Part shown: piece after piece, positions 61,766 to 64,000 of the stretch
Layout of the letters: the number at the start of each line of letters is the position of its first letter
Position numbering within the stretch: position 1 is the stretch's first letter
Origin: Cognatishimia activa
GTDB taxonomy: Bacteria > Pseudomonadota > Alphaproteobacteria > Rhodobacterales > Rhodobacteraceae
Length of the DNA stretch: 64,000 nt
Direction of reading: 5' to 3'
NCBI RefSeq assembly: GCF_026016445.1
Contig: NZ_CP096147.1
Span: 2,144,501-2,208,500, forward strand
Translations under genes and position numbers: made by a program
The notes under the pieces: generated by a model
What the model saw: the letters and a program-made list of their open reading frames with translations, nothing else
Database searches by the model: none
Told to the model about the DNA's origin: nothing

Positions 61766-63778
61766 TTATGCAACCAAACCACGGCCTTTAAGGAGCGCTT
61801 CTACGCCAGGTAGGCGGCCCCTGAAGCGCGTGTAAAGCGTATCGGCTTCAACCGATCCTCCTTTGGACAGGATATGTTCTTCAAGCGCCTGTGCCTGCGC
61901 CGGATCAAAAGCACTTCCGGCCTCTTCAAACGCCTCGAAAGCATCAGCATCCATGACTTCGGACCACATGTAACTGTAATAGCCGCTTGAATACCCGTCA
62001 CCTGCGAAGACATGAGCAAAGTGGGGTGTTGCGTGACGCATTGTGATCGCCTTAGGCATTCCCAATTCGGTCAGCACTTCGGTTTGCTTCGCCATCGGAT
62101 CTTTCGCAGCGGCACCGTCGTGGAACGCAAGATCCACAAGAGCCGAGGCGACATATTCAACAGTCTGGAACCCCATGTCGAAATTCGCAGCCTTCAAAAC
62201 CTTGCTCAGCATCTCTTCGGGCATTGCCTCCCCCGTCTCAGCATGCGTTGCAAATTCCTTCAGAACCTCTGGCACTTCCAGCCAATGTTCATAAAGCTGG
62301 CTTGGGAGCTCCACAAAATCCCGGGCAACCGATGTGCCGGAGACACTTTCGTACGTCACGTTAGACAGCATTTGGTGCAGCGCATGGCCAAATTCATGGA
62401 ACAGAGTGCGCGCGTCGTCATAGGACAGAAGCGCAGGATCAGATTTCGCAAAGTTACAGACGTTGATGACCACCGGCGTCTGGGTGTCAGGGTATTTCGC
62501 CTGACCGCGCATCGCGGAACACCAAGCACCAGAGCGTTTGCTGCCGCGCGCGAAATAGTCACCGATGAAAACCGCAATGTGCTGACCATCACGAGTCACA
62601 TCCCAGGCCCGACAATCGTCATGATAAAGCGGCACATCCAGCGGGGCGAACTCTAACCCGAAAAGCCGGTTGGCGCAGGCAAAGGAGGCTTCGATCATGC
62701 GATCAAGCTGCAGATAAGGTTTCAGTGCAGCTTCATCCAAATCATGCTCTGCCTTGCGACGCTTCTCTGCGTAGTAGCGCCAATCCCAAGCTTCCAGCTC
62801 ACCGTTGACGCCATCGGCGTGCATCATCTGTGTCAATACTTCTGCATCGGCATTGGCCTGTGCCTTAGCTGGCTCCCAAACATCCATCAGCAATTTGCGC
62901 ACGGCATCCGGCGTCTTGGCCATTTCGGTTTCGAGCTTGAAAGCCGAGAAGCTTTCATACCCCAACAGGCTCGCGCGCTCTTCACGCAATGCCAGCGTTT
63001 CCGCCGCAATGTCGCGATTGTCTGTGTCGCCACCGTTCGCCCCGCGTGCGACCCAGGCTGCAAAGGCTTTCTCACGTAGGTCGCGGCGCGGCGAAAACTG
63101 CAAGAAAGGTACAATCAGAGATCGAGATAGCGTGATAACGGGCCCATCGCTGCCCATTTCTTCTCCGGCCGCACGCGCGGCTGCAACTACGAAACCTGGC
63201 AGGCCATCCAGATCTTCTTCAGTGAGCGGCATGAACCATTCGCGCTCATCCGCCAGAAGGTTCTGCGTGAAATTGGTTCCCAAGACCGCCAGTCGACCCT
63301 TGACCTCTTTCATGCGCGAGTCATCCTCGCCCTCAAGTGCTGCCCCTCCCCGCACAAATCCGCGATGGGTTAACATCAGGACACGGGATTGCTCCTCATT
63401 CAAACCCAGCTCATCGCGCTTCGCCCAAAGGTCAGCAATGCGGCCAAAGAGCTGTTTGTTGGCTGAAATCTCAGCGGAATGCGCGGCCAGCTTTGGTGCA
63501 AAATCTCGCTGAAGCGCTTCACGCTCTGGATTACTGTCAGCGCCAGCAACCGTGTAGAAAACGGACAGAACCTTATCGAGGCCTTCGCCTGCCGACTCCA
63601 AAGCGCCAATCGTATTTTCAAATGTCGGCGCATCCGTGTTTTCTGCGATGCCATCGATTTCAATTTTATGCGCATAAAGAGCTGCTTCAAACGCTGGTTC
63701 AAAATCCGTGTCTTCAATCAGATCGAAGGGTGCGATTTCAAATGGGGTCGCCCATTTTGCAAGCAACGGGTTGGTCAT
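61766..63778 (-). CDS. M3 family metallopeptidase (oligopeptidase A / dipeptidyl carboxypeptidase type)
   Basis: A 670-residue zinc peptidase. The zinc motif FHEFGHALHQML is near residue 459 and the third ligand Glu lies in YVSASALVDL-type helix downstream (VEYVASALVD). M3 enzymes of this length (PrlC/Dcp) cleave short oligopeptides in the cytoplasm; no signal peptide is present. I start at 63778 (MTNPLLAKW) because AAGGAGAATCTA precedes it. Which exact subfamily applies (prlC or dcp) is uncertain. Confidence 0.9.
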   Translation of the reverse strand: MTNPLLAKWATPFEIAPFDLIEDTDFEPAFEAALYAHKIEIDGIAENTDAPTFENTIGALESAGEGLDKVLSVFYTVAGADSNPEREALQRDFAPKLAAHSAEISANKQLFGRIADLWAKRDELGLNEEQSRVLMLTHRGFVRGGAALEGEDDSRMKEVKGRLAVLGTNFTQNLLADEREWFMPLTEEDLDGLPGFVVAAARAAGEEMGSDGPVITLSRSLIVPFLQFSPRRDLREKAFAAWVARGANGGDTDNRDIAAETLALREERASLLGYESFSAFKLETEMAKTPDAVRKLLMDVWEPAKAQANADAEVLTQMMHADGVNGELEAWDWRYYAEKRRKAEHDLDEAALKPYLQLDRMIEASFACANRLFGLEFAPLDVPLYHDDCRAWDVTRDGQHIAVFIGDYFARGSKRSGAWCSAMRGQAKYPDTQTPVVINVCNFAKSDPALLSYDDARTLFHEFGHALHQMLSNVTYESVSGTSVARDFVELPSQLYEHWLEVPEVLKEFATHAETGEAMPEEMLSKVLKAANFDMGFQTVEYVASALVDLAFHDGAAAKDPMAKQTEVLTELGMPKAITMRHATPHFAHVFAGDGYSSGYYSYMWSEVMDADAFEAFEEAGSAFDPAQAQALEEHILSKGGSVEADTLYTRFRGRLPGVEALLKGRGLVA

Positions 63779-63843
63779 TAGATTCTCCTTTGCAGAGAGC
63801 CTAAATCCACCACCGATTTCCGCAATGCAAGTTTTAGCGATCC

Positions 63844-64000
63844 TCAGCTTGCGTTGCCGCAAACCGGGCAATCATCCCGACGTTTCAACTGGATTTTGCG
63901 AGTCTCGCCATAGAGCGCGTCGTAGATCATCATCTCCCCTCGCAAGGGGGTACCAGCCTTGCTGATGAGTTTGATGGCTTCGACAGCCATCATTGATCCA
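63844..64000 (-). CDS. HesA/MoeB/ThiF-type adenylyltransferase, 3' end only
   Basis: The last 52 codons of a minus-strand gene that enters from the right edge. The readable end is GSMMAVEAIKLI, then LRGEMMIYDALYGETRKI and DDCPVCGNAS-stop. The MAVEAIKLI helix and the CPVCG zinc pair are typical of the C-terminus of MoeB/ThiF-like E1 enzymes that adenylate sulfur-carrier proteins. The ATP-binding and catalytic parts lie outside the window, so the partner (MoaD, ThiS or other) cannot be named. Confidence 0.75.
   Translation of the reverse strand, partial: GSMMAVEAIKLISKAGTPLRGEMMIYDALYGETRKIQLKRRDDCPVCGNAS

Overview
This 64 kb window looks like a chromosomal segment of a marine alphaproteobacterium of the Rhodobacteraceae (Roseobacter group). 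The reasons are protein family content (UPF0262, DUF2948, a short RNase E/G protein beside yacG and maf, TRAP transporters, a SpeA/carboxynorspermidine polyamine route), the conserved order murA-DUF2948-hisD-UPF0262-infA-maf-RNase-yacG-tRNA-Phe, moderately high GC, and a short intergenic repeat with a TTTGC(A/T)AAAATAC core that I associate with this family. I see no rRNA, CRISPR, transposase or prophage genes. Almost every gene is intact and densely packed, with many 4-base ATGA overlaps. All names rest on motif recognition; no database search was possible.

Layout. 1-8.3 kb: an information and envelope block on the minus strand, from the small protein at 8260 through murA, hisD and infA to tRNA-Phe, with an SDR gene on the opposite strand inside it. 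8.4-14.2 kb: tRNA-Thr, a secreted cupin, then a polyamine cluster on the minus strand (speA, a carboxynorspermidine synthase, nspC, agmatinase) that should convert arginine to agmatine, putrescine and spermidine. 14.4-20.4 kb: an IclR regulator, a complete TRAP transporter (dctPQM) and a divergent GMC oxidoreductase. 20.5-26.2 kb: an MFS carrier, an SRAP-family protein without its catalytic cysteine, and a tesA/ybbA/ybbP set. 26.2-31.4 kb: the glycine cleavage operon gcvT-gcvH-gcvP behind a tandem glycine riboswitch, then an Rrf2 regulator. 31.5-42.9 kb: single metabolic genes (gamma-glutamylcyclotransferase-like, MATE, gltX, PAP2, metallo-hydrolase, desaturase plus flavoprotein, nadE, a secreted MORN-repeat protein). 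43-46 kb: a nuclease-like protein and the leucine operon, with a leader peptide (leuL), a cupin and leuA. 47-52.7 kb: the cell-shape operon mreB-mreC-mreD-mrdA-rodA. 52.7-57.6 kb: VOC, ghrA, SseB, Fe-S uracil-DNA glycosylase, LysE, and an ArsR/permease pair. 57.8-64 kb: nhaA, kpsT/kpsE capsule export genes, an M3 peptidase and the 3' end of a ThiF/MoeB-type gene cut by the window edge.

The most interesting regulatory reading is at 43.8-44.0 kb. A 28-codon, apparently leaderless leader peptide carries rare CTA leucine codons, and that codon stretch is complementary to the ribosome-binding site of the following cupin gene, which suggests leucine-dependent control of the cupin and leuA. Other points worth attention are the Cys2-to-Pro SRAP protein, the tandem glycine riboswitch with a hairpin over the gcvT ribosome-binding site, a secreted 18-repeat MORN protein with a two-repeat superperiod, twin 12-bp operator-like sites 40 bp apart before the ArsR gene, and capsule-export genes without a membrane permease gene next to them.
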